A stretch of 64,000 nt of DNA from JANQEA01 sp964466035 (GCA_964466035.1 CAYXLR010000001.1:197155-261154), one strand, 5' to 3'; positions 15,140-24,251 are shown, counted from the stretch's first letter. Numbers and translations: made by a program. The notes: generated by a model not told the origin, from the sequence alone.

Positions 15140-16062
15140 CGGGATCGACCTCCCGCTGCAACGGGTTCTCGCTCGAGCAAGTCGACGAACGCTTCGAGCC
15201 GCGTGACCAGCCCGGCGCTCGACTGCAGCTCGTCGAGGACGAGGGTCAGCATCGGCTTCGCCGTCGTCTCGGCCATGTACCTGGCGATGTCGCCGTCCGG
15301 GCCGCAGTTGAACGGGAGCAGGAAGACGATCCCGTCGACCTCGGGGGACCGGTCCCACCGCCGCGCCAGGGTCAGCGTTCGGGCGGCGAGGTCGAAGTGC
15401 AGCCCGGTCCCCTCCGGCGCGTACCCGATCGGCTCGACGTCGGCCTCGGTCAGGATCCGGCATCCGAGCCGCTCCAGCCGCTCGACGAGGTGGCTGTTCG
15501 CCCACGCATCCCGGACGACGTACGGATGCCCGACGAGCCCGAGCGTCGTGCGGCCGTCGTCGGGAACAGCGCCCCGGGCCTCGGTCCGGTCCCGGATCGC
15601 CGCGAGCGCCCGATCACACGCGTCGTCGGAGCGGCCGAGCGCACCGCCGAGCTCCCGGAACCCGCCCGCCGTCAGGCCGGCCGCATTGAACCGGAACGCC
15701 GGTGAGAGGAGGCGGGTCTCGTCACAGACGCCGAGGGCACGAACGATGTCGGCCAGCCGGGACCGCGGATGGCACGGGAAGACGCAATCGTTCTCGTGTC
15801 CGACGACGACCGGAACGACGATCCGATCGACGTTCAGCGCCGCCAGGTGGGCGACGTGCCCGACGAAGATCTTGATCGGGAAGCATAGCTCGTCGATCAC
15901 GAGCCGCTTGCCGGCGAGGAAGATCTCCCGGTTCGTCGGCGGGGAGAGGACGACATCGACCCCGAGCGCCTCCAGGAAGCGCGCGATCGCCCCGTCGAAC
16001 TCGTAGTGAAGGATCGACCGGGGGACGCCGACGCGCGCGGCAGCGCGCCGTACGACTACCAC
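15136..16062 (-). CDS. Acyl-CoA dehydratase activase-related protein (DUF2229), first component
   Basis: A 308-residue protein read from GTG 16062, which overlaps the marR stop by 7 bases. Conserved features are SILHYEFDGAIARFLEALG, then VLSPPTNREIFLAGKR, DELCFPIKIFVGH with a cysteine, GHENDCVFPCHPRSR with two more, and FNCGPDGDIARY near the C-terminus. This is the pattern of DUF2229/CoA-enzyme activase-associated proteins that resemble the iron-sulfur subunits of 2-hydroxyglutaryl-CoA dehydratase. In many clostridia the activase and this part are fused; here the system is split into three overlapping genes. The small molecule handled is unknown. Confidence 0.8.
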   Translation of the reverse strand: MVVVRRAAARVGVPRSILHYEFDGAIARFLEALGVDVVLSPPTNREIFLAGKRLVIDELCFPIKIFVGHVAHLAALNVDRIVVPVVVGHENDCVFPCHPRSRLADIVRALGVCDETRLLSPAFRFNAAGLTAGGFRELGGALGRSDDACDRALAAIRDRTEARGAVPDDGRTTLGLVGHPYVVRDAWANSHLVERLERLGCRILTEADVEPIGYAPEGTGLHFDLAARTLTLARRWDRSPEVDGIVFLLPFNCGPDGDIARYMAETTAKPMLTLVLDELQSSAGLVTRLEAFVDLLEREPVAAGGRSR

Positions 16063-16502
16063 TCGTATCCCAGCCCTTCGGCGACCTTCAGCATCAGCCC
16101 GTGCAGCGTTCGTTGCTCTTCGTCGGAGAGCGGCGAGAGGAAGTCGCGCGTGTACGCGGCCGTCCCTTCGATTGTCTCGCCGTACGCGGCTTTGCCCGGC
16201 TCGGTCAGCGAAAGCCACCACGTGCGTCGATCGTTCTCATCCTGCGCTCGTTCGACCAGCCCGCGTTTCACGAGCCGCTGCACGTACACCGAGATCGTGC
16301 CCGGGTTGATGTCCATCCGCTTCGACAGGTCCCGTACCGTGGTCGGCTCGAACTGGCCGAGCACCATCAGCGTCGAGCGGTCGGGGAGGTTGAGCCTGCT
16401 GCGCTCGACCTCTCCGTCGCGGACCATGCGGGACTGGTACGCGTTCGCCACGCTGAAGACCGCTTGGTTCAGCTGGATGCACTGCTTCTTCGACAGTGGC
16501 AT
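16056..16502 (-). CDS. MarR-family transcriptional regulator
   Basis: A 148-residue MarR protein with the winged-helix core: DRSTLMVLGQFEPTTVRDLSKRMDINPGTISVYVQRLVKRGLVER (recognition helix TISVYVQRL) and the wing QDENDRRTWWLSLTEPG containing the conserved DxRxxxxxLT motif. It starts at ATG 16502 behind CTGGAGGACGAC. It heads the operon of dehydratase/activase genes and its stop overlaps the next start, so it probably senses a metabolite of that pathway and represses its own operon. Two palindromic sites lie between its promoter and start codon. Confidence 0.92.
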   Translation of the reverse strand: MPLSKKQCIQLNQAVFSVANAYQSRMVRDGEVERSRLNLPDRSTLMVLGQFEPTTVRDLSKRMDINPGTISVYVQRLVKRGLVERAQDENDRRTWWLSLTEPGKAAYGETIEGTAAYTRDFLSPLSDEEQRTLHGLMLKVAEGLGYEW

Positions 16503-16516
16503 GTCGTCCTCCAGAG

Positions 16517-16581
16517 ATTGGTTCGGCCAATCGTTTGGTTATCCAACGAATGGATCATACACATATCGGTTGCGATGTCAA
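16517..16581 (-). promoter_or_regulatory. marR operon promoter with two operator-like palindromes
   Basis: Read on the minus strand, TTGACA (16581-16576), a 16-base spacer and TATGAT (16559-16554) form a strong sigma70 promoter with transcription starting near 16547. Immediately downstream lie an imperfect palindrome CGTTTGG-TTA-TCCAACG (16532-16548) and a perfect one ATTGG-TTCGG-CCAAT (16517-16531). MarR dimers bound here would block initiation. Confidence 0.7.
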
Positions 16582-16753
16582 GGAGCTGGGGAAGCGTAGT
16601 GGTTGGCAGGAACTCCGTATCGTGCTGTAGAAGGTTCGACCCTGAATCCGACGGCGATTGCCGAGGCGCGATGACCGGCCTACAGGATGTCGATTGAACG
16701 ATTCGGCGCCGAGCGGCGACGTACGGGGAAGCACGCCTTGAGGAGGCACAAGC

Positions 16754-17749
16754 ATGTCGTTGCGGCCGATGAGACTCCCTGAGGATTTCGTTCCCTTGAT
16801 CGACATGGTGGCGGAGACGTTCCAGTACCCGGAGAACCCGGAGTGGGGCATTCAGAGCGACGAGCATCAGGACATGACCCGTGAAGCAAGGGTCCTGAAG
16901 CGGCTCTGGCCGATCTTCCGCGTCCTTCAAGTCCTCTCGCCGGCGCTGCGAGACATCTTCGGTGGCTTTGTCTGGGAGGAAGAGGGCAAGATGGTTGGCG
17001 TTGTGCTGTACGAGCGCCACGGGACGACGAAGTCCTGGCACGTGAGCACCATCGGTGTCCGCCCCGAGTACCGGCGTCGAGGGATCGCTCGGCAGCTGGT
17101 GACGAGGCTGCTCGAGGAGCTGCGCGCGCGAGGGGCCGAGCAGGCAACGCTGGGCGTGATCGACAGAAACGTCCCCGCCTACTCGCTGTATACGAGCCTC
17201 GGGTTCGAGCACTACAGCGGAACGGTCAAGCTCGAGGTCTCTCCCAACGGAGCATCGAAGGTTCGTGGGTTGCCGCCGGGCTATGTCCGAGAGCCCGTCA
17301 AGCGATCCGAGGATTGGCGGGTTCAATACGAGCTTGACAAGCGGATCAGCCCTCCCCAGCTGACGCGTTACAAGCCGGTCGTCCCCAGTGGGTATCGGGC
17401 GCCTGCGCTGCTGAGGACGTTCCTTCCCGTGAGGCGCCTCCTGCAGCGACGCGAGGAGAAGACGATCCTCATCCGCCGAGAAAGCGGTGGCAGTCCGGTC
17501 GCGTGGGGGCTGTACAACGTTCCGAAGCGGCCCGGCAGCGTGAACTGGATGCAGATCCGTCTCGATCCGGAGCATCCGCAGCTGGCCGACTACCTCGTCG
17601 CCTATCACCTCGAACGGGTTGCCACACGCGCGCCGAACCGACGGGCCACCCTGCTGATCCCGGACTGGATGCCGGGCGTCATCCAGGCCGCGGAGCGCCA
17701 CGGGTTCACGCGCCGAGTCGAGTACCACTATCTCGGGCTGATGCTGTAA
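16754..17749 (+). CDS. GNAT-family N-acetyltransferase with extra C-terminal domain
   Basis: A 331-residue protein. The N-terminal GNAT domain (about 1-160) contains STIGVRPEYRRRGIARQLV, the acetyl-CoA pyrophosphate-binding loop (V-x-P-x-Y-R-R-x-G-I-x), then AEQATLGVIDRNVPAYSLYTSLGF, the classic C-terminal half of the fold. The remaining 170 residues, including RTFLPVRRLLQRREEKTILI and a final GFTRRVEYHYLGLML, look like a degenerate second GNAT-like domain. GAGGAGGCACAAGC supports ATG 16754. The acceptor substrate is unknown. It is divergent from the marR operon. Confidence 0.85.
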   Translation: MSLRPMRLPEDFVPLIDMVAETFQYPENPEWGIQSDEHQDMTREARVLKRLWPIFRVLQVLSPALRDIFGGFVWEEEGKMVGVVLYERHGTTKSWHVSTIGVRPEYRRRGIARQLVTRLLEELRARGAEQATLGVIDRNVPAYSLYTSLGFEHYSGTVKLEVSPNGASKVRGLPPGYVREPVKRSEDWRVQYELDKRISPPQLTRYKPVVPSGYRAPALLRTFLPVRRLLQRREEKTILIRRESGGSPVAWGLYNVPKRPGSVNWMQIRLDPEHPQLADYLVAYHLERVATRAPNRRATLLIPDWMPGVIQAAERHGFTRRVEYHYLGLML

Positions 17750-17889
17750 CACGAGGCCGCGAGCTTCCCAGGTGTACCATGCCAACCCTACCCCTCCGGT
17801 TGCTCCCGGTACGCGCAGCCCCGTAGACTGTCGAGGCGACCGCGGGTGCGGCGACGAGACGAATTCGCCCGTCACGCGAAGGAGAGATC

Positions 17890-18486
17890 ATGAGACGTCT
17901 GGGAGTGTTTTTTGCGCTGTTGCTGTTGACCGGCTGCGCCTCGCCGGACATCGCTCCGTCGGTCGAGGCCGAGCTGCAGATCGTCGGGGAGGATCAAGGG
18001 TGGGTCCGGGTGCAGGTCACGGGGATCCCCTCCCTAGGGTACCAGATCCTGTGGGGGGACGTCGACACCTCCTACGGCGTCACCGACGTGGCCCCTTGGG
18101 AAGGCACCTACGAGCACTTCTACCAGGCCGTCGAAGGCGGGCGCTCGGGAGAGCAGATCCCCACCGAGTATCGGATCACGCTCGTGGACACCGAGGCCCA
18201 CGTCGTGGCCGAGGCCACCGTCCTCGTTTCGGCGGCGGTCTGCCACCTGGAGCTGGTCGGCATCGAAGGCCGGACGGTAACGGTGGAGTACTGGGGCCGA
18301 TTCGGGATCGAGTACTCGATCTCGTGGGGCGATCACTTCGCCGATCACGTCGCCCTCACCACTCAGAAGGCGCACGGCACGGCGACGCACACCTACGCGG
18401 CGGCCGGCACCTACTCGCTGGGCATGGAGGAGATCTGGGCTCCCAGGCAGGTCTTCTTCTCCATCACGATCGAATCGCGTCCGTGA
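17890..18486 (+). CDS. Lipoprotein with PKD-like beta-sandwich
   Basis: A 198-residue lipoprotein: signal MRRLGVFFALLLLTGC with the lipobox LLTGC (Cys at 16). The mature chain is beta-rich. The segment about 135-198, with YSISWGDHFADHVAL and THTYAAAGTYSLGM, follows the PKD pattern (W-x-D-G... H-x-Y-x-x-x-G-x-Y), and an earlier YQILWGDVDTSYG may be a second, weaker copy. PKD domains usually mediate protein or carbohydrate contacts at the cell surface. It precedes a secreted glycoside hydrolase in the same direction, so a role at the envelope is likely. Confidence 0.72.
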   Translation: MRRLGVFFALLLLTGCASPDIAPSVEAELQIVGEDQGWVRVQVTGIPSLGYQILWGDVDTSYGVTDVAPWEGTYEHFYQAVEGGRSGEQIPTEYRITLVDTEAHVVAEATVLVSAAVCHLELVGIEGRTVTVEYWGRFGIEYSISWGDHFADHVALTTQKAHGTATHTYAAAGTYSLGMEEIWAPRQVFFSITIESRP

Positions 18487-18588
18487 AGCCCCGTCGGCCG
18501 AGCCGAAGAGGTCATGGGGCTCTGCTATACGTCTCCGGGCGTACGTCGGCCAGGTAGGAGAGCTTCGGCGGACTACCCAATCTGCGGA

Positions 18589-18617
18589 TTGATACGGCTC
18601 GCATGATGCAGTAGGCT
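18589..18617 (+). promoter_or_regulatory. Candidate promoter placing the GH5 gene transcript start at its start codon
   Basis: TTGATA (18589-18594), a 17-base spacer and TAGGCT (18612-18617). Initiation about 6-7 bases after the -10 would fall at the second ATG (18624), giving a leaderless mRNA. No Shine-Dalgarno is visible before either ATG, which fits. Confidence 0.4.
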
Positions 18618-20429
18618 ATGGGCATGAAGAACCTAATAGTCTTAACTAGTCTACTCTTCGCAGTGGCACTTGTTGGGGGTGTTCTTCACACGGGGTTGTG
18701 CGCTGACCCGACGGATTCCATCGATCCCCCGGAGGGCGTCTCCATCTCGCCGCTCCGCGTCGAGGGAAGGTACATCGTTGACGCGACAGGGCAGACCGTC
18801 GTTCTTCGGGGGGCAGCGGTGGACTACCTGATGCCTTCGTACGGCCGAGGGGAGCCTGTCTTGAAGCGCGATCTGGCCATGATCAAGGCGTGGGGAGGAA
18901 ACGTCGTTCGCATCCCCATCACTCCAGGGGAGTACGTATCGCTGGGAGCGGAGGAGTACCTCTCGACGTACGTAGACGACATCGTTCGCTGGGCGGGGGA
19001 GCTTGGACTCTACGCGGTCGTCTCCTGGAAGGCCCACGGGTACCCGTGGGAGCGTCAGGGACATCAGTGGCAGCACCTAGAGATGACGGTCATGGAGTCC
19101 GAAGAACCGATCAGGCAGATCTCCACGCGCTACTCCGAGTGTGACTGGGTCCTTTACAGCCTCTGGAACGAGAACCCTCCGATGCCGTGGAGCAGGTTCC
19201 GGCAGGCGATGATCATTCTCGCCGACATCGTCGCTGAGTGCGATCCAGAGGCGTTGGTCTTGGTCCCCGGGACACACATCGCCACAATGATGAGCCCGAT
19301 TCCTCACAACCCTCTTCCACACAGCAACGTCGTCTACGTCTCAGATATCTACCAGGGCGCATGGCACGGGAAGACCTGGTGGAGGGATGATGCCGTCGCC
19401 CTGCTGGAAGCTGGGTACCCGTTGATGATCGGCGAGTGGGGATTCGGGTATCCCGAGGTTGGACAGAACCACACATCCACACCCGAGGATTTCGGATACC
19501 CGTTCCTAGACTTCTGTCAGGAACACGGGATCAGCTGGACGGCCTGGCAATGGAACCACATCTACGAGATCCCGATGTTCTACGACTACGAGAGACTCGA
19601 ACTCACAGCGTTCGGGGAGACGGTGAGGGAGTACCTGCGCCGCTACGGTACTCCAACCCCCGATCGTGCTGCCCATTCCACAGCGGAACTCCGAGTCTCA
19701 CCCGATGCAGCAGAGGCCGCGGGGTGCCGGATCATGGACAGACTCAGCAGCGACTACGGGGACGCCGGATATGCAATCTTGGAACCCAGCGAAGCTCCGG
19801 GGTGGTCCTTCGACCATTGGGAAGGTCCGGTCGACCGTGCAGGAGACCGTCTGATCAGCGCTGACATGCGCGCCCCCGGCCCTGTGGTCGCGGTGTTCCG
19901 GGAGAATCGTGCAGCGACGTACGACTGGACTCGGGCAAGTCGTGTACTGACATTCGAGCGAGACGTGGAGGTCTCGTACTGGTGCGATGGGCCGAAGCCT
20001 CTTGAGGAGGCCGAGTTCTGGGGACTCGCGGGGCACGAGATCAAGGAGATCCGAATCGCCTTTGAGGTTGACGGGTTGCTCGTGAGATGGGAATCCTACG
20101 CGGACGATCTCGCCGGCCCGTACTCGTACGATCTGCGGTTCACCGAGCCGGGGACCTGGGGGAAGACGCTGTTCATCAACGTCAATCCGGGAGCGAGCCG
20201 GGCGAGGCTGGCCGTCTCCGGCTCGGATCTTCCATGGAGAGATCTCGGAGCGGCCCACATCCTCGGCACGCACTTCACGGATTCCACGGCCGCGGTCCAT
20301 ATCGAGGACTTCTTGCTGCCATTCGGCCTGTGGGTGCGCGAACTGGAGTGGTGGTTCAACGAGGCTCACATCATTCACCCGGGAAGCAGCGGGCATCAGG
20401 AGTACTTCGGCCTTCCGGTAGTTCCCTGA
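18618..20429 (+). CDS. Secreted glycoside hydrolase family 5-like protein
   Basis: A 603-residue exported protein with a signal peptide (KNLIVLTSLLFAVALVGGVLHTGLCA). The catalytic (beta/alpha)8 domain (about 45-345) starts with IVDATGQTVVLRGAAVDYLMPSYG, the usual GH5 opening. VLYSLWNENPP gives the acid/base Glu185 in the Asn-Glu pair, and YPLMIGEWGFGYP gives the nucleophile Glu273; SWTAWQWNH near the end of the domain is also typical. The substrate is probably a beta-glucan or related polysaccharide. The C-terminal 250 residues are beta-rich and may hold one or two accessory domains. The start may be ATG 18618 or 18624; the latter fits a leaderless transcript. Confidence 0.82.
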   Translation: MGMKNLIVLTSLLFAVALVGGVLHTGLCADPTDSIDPPEGVSISPLRVEGRYIVDATGQTVVLRGAAVDYLMPSYGRGEPVLKRDLAMIKAWGGNVVRIPITPGEYVSLGAEEYLSTYVDDIVRWAGELGLYAVVSWKAHGYPWERQGHQWQHLEMTVMESEEPIRQISTRYSECDWVLYSLWNENPPMPWSRFRQAMIILADIVAECDPEALVLVPGTHIATMMSPIPHNPLPHSNVVYVSDIYQGAWHGKTWWRDDAVALLEAGYPLMIGEWGFGYPEVGQNHTSTPEDFGYPFLDFCQEHGISWTAWQWNHIYEIPMFYDYERLELTAFGETVREYLRRYGTPTPDRAAHSTAELRVSPDAAEAAGCRIMDRLSSDYGDAGYAILEPSEAPGWSFDHWEGPVDRAGDRLISADMRAPGPVVAVFRENRAATYDWTRASRVLTFERDVEVSYWCDGPKPLEEAEFWGLAGHEIKEIRIAFEVDGLLVRWESYADDLAGPYSYDLRFTEPGTWGKTLFINVNPGASRARLAVSGSDLPWRDLGAAHILGTHFTDSTAAVHIEDFLLPFGLWVRELEWWFNEAHIIHPGSSGHQEYFGLPVVP

Positions 20430-20640
20430 TCGAAACTGGGTTCGCGTCCGGGTTGAGGCGAATCTCGCTGGTCACATGCGCCGGTCGAGCCCGGGACGGC
20501 CCATCTTGATGCTTGATTCGAAACGCAAAGGGATCGGTGTCGGACGACATGTGGCCCGTCGGGTTGCGGCCGCGCGAATCGATCGTGAATCCCGCGCGGC
20601 CGGCTTCCCTTGGCCGAGGAGAACCGGCTATCCTCTGCGC

Positions 20641-21201
20641 ATGCGCGCAACCGGAGTGGGGCGACTGGTTTGCGTCGTGGCGCTGCTCGGGATCGCGGGG
20701 CTTCCGGTCGGTCGCCCGTGCGCGGCCGCCGTGAACGAACCGGCAGATGGGGTCCAGCTCGCGGGGCGTCTTGAGGCCATCGTCGAGCGCATCCCGTCGA
20801 TCCCGGCGGAAACGAGACTGCGACGCAGCCTGGCGCACGCGACGTTCTGCCTGCCGCAGAACGTCCTCGGGATCCTCTACTACGGGCTTCTCCAGGCGAC
20901 CGGGGGCGTCCTGCACGCGCAGGAGATGAACGAGGCGACGATCATCGTCACGGAGGGCCCGGTCGGCGCGTCGCTCGGACGGTACCTCTTCGTCCCGGCG
21001 TCTTGCTTCACCGAGTTCGCCGTGCGGCACGAGTACGGCCACGCGATGCAGGGCTACCGACACGGACCGTTCTACCTGCTCTTCGAAGGCGTGGCCTCCT
21101 TCCTCCAGGCGGCGGTCTCGATCGTGTCCCCGTCCTTCGCCGACGGCTACTTCGACCGGTGGCCGGAGAACGAGGCGAACGAGCTCGGCGGCGTGTCGTA
21201 G
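20641..21201 (+). CDS. Exported small protein with HEYGH zinc-site motif
   Basis: A 186-residue protein with an apparent signal peptide (MRATGVGRLVCVVALLGIAGLPVG, cleavage near CAAA). The centre carries FAVRHEYGHAMQGYRHGPFYLLFEG, whose His-Glu-x-x-His arrangement is a zinc-binding site of metallopeptidases, with a downstream Glu in LFEGVASF as a possible third ligand. The C-terminus has YFDRWPENEANELGG, which resembles a conserved sequence in DUF4157-like and eCIS-associated HEYGH proteins. I cannot name a family with confidence. A purine-rich GAGGAG is about 20 bases upstream, too far to be ideal, so the start could be an unseen alternative. Confidence 0.65.
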   Translation: MRATGVGRLVCVVALLGIAGLPVGRPCAAAVNEPADGVQLAGRLEAIVERIPSIPAETRLRRSLAHATFCLPQNVLGILYYGLLQATGGVLHAQEMNEATIIVTEGPVGASLGRYLFVPASCFTEFAVRHEYGHAMQGYRHGPFYLLFEGVASFLQAAVSIVSPSFADGYFDRWPENEANELGGVS

Positions 21202-21280
21202 AGATATCCGCTGCGTCATTCCACGAGGACCTCGAGTTCTTCAGGGGTGCTTCGCAGGCCGTCCGAGCGCGGATGTCCCG

Positions 21281-21309
21281 TTGCGCCACGCCGTTTCGCC
21301 TTCTACACT
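21281..21309 (+). promoter_or_regulatory. Candidate promoter of the tyrosine phenol-lyase gene
   Basis: TTGCGC (21281-21286), 17 bases, TACACT (21304-21309). The predicted start near 21316 leaves a leader of about 85 bases before ATG 21401, long enough for control, but I recognise no riboswitch or attenuator in it. Confidence 0.4.
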
Positions 21310-21400
21310 CGTCCCGTCGGCGGGATCACTGGGTTCTCGTTACGCCCGAGGGCAAAGGTGAGCCGGCGCAGCGCGTCGGTTCGGATGAAGGGGTCACAAG

Positions 21401-22780
21401 ATGACGAAGCGGACCATTGCGGAGCCGTACAAGATCAAGGCCGTCGAGCCGATCAAGGTCACCACGCCCGCCTACCGCGAGGAGAAGATTCGCGAGGCCG
21501 GCTACAACACCTTCCTCCTGCGAAGCGAGGACGTGACCATCGACCTGTTGACCGACTCGGGGACGTCGGCGATGAGCGATTGGCAGTGGGCCGGCCTGAT
21601 GCTCGGCGACGAGGCGTACGCCGGATCGCGCAACTTCTACCGTCTCGAGGAGGCGGTCCGCGAGATCTACGGGTTCAAGCACGTGGTTCCGACCCATCAG
21701 GGTCGCGCCGCGGAGCACATCACCTCGCAGCTTCGGATCGAGCCGGGGCAGTACGTGCCGATGAACATGTACTTCACCACCACGCGCGAGCACGTCGAGC
21801 GCGCCGGCGGGATCTTCTACGATTGCATCATCGACGAGGCGCACGACCCGGCGAACCGGCATCCGTTCAAGGGGAACGTCGACATCGCCAAGCTCGACAG
21901 GCTGGTCGCGGAGAAGGGGGCCGACGCGATCGCCTACCTCTCGATCGCGCCGTGCGTCAACATGGCCGGCGGCCAGCCGTTCTCGATGGCCAACCTCCGC
22001 GAGGTCTCGTCGTGGGCCGATCGGCACGGAATCCCGATCATCTTCGACGCCACCCGGGCGCTGGAGAACTGCTACTTCATCCAGCAGCGCGAGGAGGGGT
22101 ACGCCGATCGCTCGATCCGCGAGATCTTCAAGGAGATGATGAGTTACGGCGAGGGGTGCACGATGTCGTCGAAGAAGGACAACCTCGTCAACATCGGCGG
22201 ATTCCTCGCGACGAACAACGACGACTTCTTCCTCCGCGCCAAGGAGATGGTCGTCGTCTTCGAGGGGCTGCACACCTACGGCGGGATGTCCGGCCGCGAC
22301 ATGGAGGCGTTGGCCCGCGGGATCGAGGAGATGATCGACGACGCCCACGTGGCGGCCCGCGTCCGCCAGGTCGAGTACCTCGGCGGTCGACTGCTCGAGG
22401 CCGGCGTTCCGATCGTCGAGCCGGTCGGAGGCCACGCCGTGTTCATCGACGCGCGCCGCTTCCTGCCCGACATGCCGCAGGACCACTTCCCGGCCCAGGC
22501 CCTCGCCGCGGCGTTGTACGTCGACTCCGGCGTCCGCTCGATGGAGCGGGGCATCGTCAGCGCCGGCCGCGATCCGGAGACCGGCGAGCACCGTCGTCCG
22601 AAGCTCGAGCTCGTTCGACTGACCATCCCGCGGCGCGTCTACACCAACCTGCACATGGACGTGGTCGCCGAAAGCTGCGCGGCGCTGTTCGAGGCGCGCG
22701 ACTCGATCCGCGGGCTGAAGATGGTCTACGAGCCGGAGAAGCTCCGCTTCTTCCAGGCCCGATTCGAGCCGCTGGCATAG
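21401..22780 (+). CDS. tpl: Tyrosine phenol-lyase (beta-tyrosinase)
   Basis: A 459-residue PLP enzyme that cleaves L-tyrosine to phenol, pyruvate and ammonia. It is collinear with tyrosine phenol-lyase and tryptophanase: EAGYNTFLLRSEDVTIDLLTDSG at the N-terminus, GDEAYAGSRNFYRLEEAV, VVPTHQGRAAEH, and the PLP lysine in CTMSSKKDNLVNIGGF (Lys259). The region that separates the two enzymes reads GVRSMERGIVSAGRDPETGEH, with the Met-Glu-Arg-Gly of tyrosine phenol-lyase; its Arg contacts the phenol ring, and tryptophanases differ here. The finish LRFFQARFEPLA is also of the lyase type. The length is normal (about 456). The enzyme lets an anaerobe use tyrosine as carbon, nitrogen and energy source, and the pyruvate feeds central metabolism. 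Confidence 0.9.
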   Translation: MTKRTIAEPYKIKAVEPIKVTTPAYREEKIREAGYNTFLLRSEDVTIDLLTDSGTSAMSDWQWAGLMLGDEAYAGSRNFYRLEEAVREIYGFKHVVPTHQGRAAEHITSQLRIEPGQYVPMNMYFTTTREHVERAGGIFYDCIIDEAHDPANRHPFKGNVDIAKLDRLVAEKGADAIAYLSIAPCVNMAGGQPFSMANLREVSSWADRHGIPIIFDATRALENCYFIQQREEGYADRSIREIFKEMMSYGEGCTMSSKKDNLVNIGGFLATNNDDFFLRAKEMVVVFEGLHTYGGMSGRDMEALARGIEEMIDDAHVAARVRQVEYLGGRLLEAGVPIVEPVGGHAVFIDARRFLPDMPQDHFPAQALAAALYVDSGVRSMERGIVSAGRDPETGEHRRPKLELVRLTIPRRVYTNLHMDVVAESCAALFEARDSIRGLKMVYEPEKLRFFQARFEPLA

Positions 22781-22857
22781 AGGGCTCGCGCAGAAAGACC
22801 CAGCACGGGCCGGCGAAGAGACCGTGCCGCGACCGTTGTGGATCGGAAATGCGACCC

Positions 22858-24084
22858 CTATTGCACCGACTGCACGTCCGTCTTCCCGCGCCGCAGGAAT
22901 CCCAGCGCGGCGAGGCCGAGGAGCGCCATGCCGGCCCACAGGACGAACGGCATTCGAGCCCCATGGACGGCGAGGGCGTTGCCGAGTGGCGGGGCGATGA
23001 GCGCGCCGACGCGCAGCAGCGTCATCGCCAACCCGATCGCCGTTCCGGCGTACGCGGCCCCGACCCCGTTCACCTCGGTCACGGTGGTCATGAACACGGC
23101 CATGAACCCGTCGCGCACGGCGCCGGCGATCAGGACGGCGATCCAGATGATCGCGCCGTCGACGATCGACAGCAGTCCGATGCCGACGACGGTCGTCAGT
23201 GCCGCCGCGACGAGGAGCGTCCGTCTCGACCGGATCCGGTCGGAGAGGATCGCGAGCGGGAAGACGGCGAGCAGGCTGATCGCGTGGAAGCCGGCCAGCG
23301 ATCCGTCGGCGAGGGGGGCCGACCATCCGATGTCGCGAAGGTACAGCGGCAGGTAGCCGAGCAGCCCCTGGATGCCGCCGCCGACGCCGAGAAGGGCGAC
23401 GCCGAGGACCCAGATGTCGCGAAGGCGGACCACGTGGGCGAGGCCCTCACGGATCGAGCCGGCTTGATCCTCCGGCGTCCGCCTCGTCTCCCGGGGGGAG
23501 ACCGGCGCGAGGGCCCAAGGGAGACTGAACATGGCGCCGACGGCTCCATAGAAGAAGAGCACGTTCCGCCAGCTTCCGAGCCAGGGGGAGAGAACGGTCG
23601 CGCTGACGAGCGAGCCGAGCATGAAGCCGAGCGCCATCCCGCCGGAGACGACCGCGTTGGCCGCGCCGAGCCGCTTCCCCGAGAACCACAGCGCCTGGAC
23701 CTTGTGAAGGTTCATCGGGATCGCCGCGGTCAACAGACCGGTCAGGAAGACGGTGAACGTCATCGTGGCGAGGCCGTTCGCCAGCCCGCGCGAGGCGCCG
23801 GCCAGACCGAGCAGAAGGCACGCGACGGCGAGCGTCCGCCTCGTCCCGAACCGGTCGCCGATCATTCCACCGATCAGGCTCGTGAACAGGCCGGCGAACG
23901 AGACGGTCCCCCAGACGGCGCCGACCTGGACGAGGGTCAGTCCGAGATCCTCGGCGATCTCCGCGAACAGGACCGGCATCGCCATCGTCGGCGCCGCGAC
24001 CGCCAGGGTGGCGGTGAGCCCCGAAAGGGCCAGCAAGTACCGGGGATACCTTGAGCGGTTCGGCTCGCAATCAACTCCGTTCAC
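22858..24084 (-). CDS. MFS transporter
   Basis: A roughly 408-residue major facilitator superfamily permease with about 12 hydrophobic segments. The loop after helix 2 reads GGMIGDRFGTRRTLAVAC, the classic MFS motif A (G-x-x-x-D-R-x-G-x-R-R), and its second-half counterpart is ILSDRIRSRRTLLVA. The C-terminus ends in a short basic tail. I prefer GTG 24084 because AAGGAG stands about eight bases upstream; ATG 24126 would add 14 residues without such a site. It converges on the tyrosine phenol-lyase gene from the opposite strand. The substrate is unknown; an aromatic compound would fit the neighbour but that is only a guess. Confidence 0.87.
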   Translation of the reverse strand: MNGVDCEPNRSRYPRYLLALSGLTATLAVAAPTMAMPVLFAEIAEDLGLTLVQVGAVWGTVSFAGLFTSLIGGMIGDRFGTRRTLAVACLLLGLAGASRGLANGLATMTFTVFLTGLLTAAIPMNLHKVQALWFSGKRLGAANAVVSGGMALGFMLGSLVSATVLSPWLGSWRNVLFFYGAVGAMFSLPWALAPVSPRETRRTPEDQAGSIREGLAHVVRLRDIWVLGVALLGVGGGIQGLLGYLPLYLRDIGWSAPLADGSLAGFHAISLLAVFPLAILSDRIRSRRTLLVAAALTTVVGIGLLSIVDGAIIWIAVLIAGAVRDGFMAVFMTTVTEVNGVGAAYAGTAIGLAMTLLRVGALIAPPLGNALAVHGARMPFVLWAGMALLGLAALGFLRRGKTDVQSVQ

Positions 24085-24251
24085 CGGACGGACTCCTTCG
24101 TGCCTCGGCGCCTCGAGTCCTCGCATGAGGCGGCTCCACACTCTCGCGCCTCCGTGTCGACGAGCACGAATCCGTTGCTCCCGGCGGGAGGAGGTAATCG
24201 ATGCCTGCGTTGATTCGCTGGGATTCCCGGCGTATCCGCCCTCCCTGTGCG

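Noticed and set aside
21247..24054. 935-codon plus-strand frame over tpl and the MFS gene
   Set aside because: Arginine- and glycine-rich composition, crossing two well-supported genes on both strands; a GC-driven shadow.
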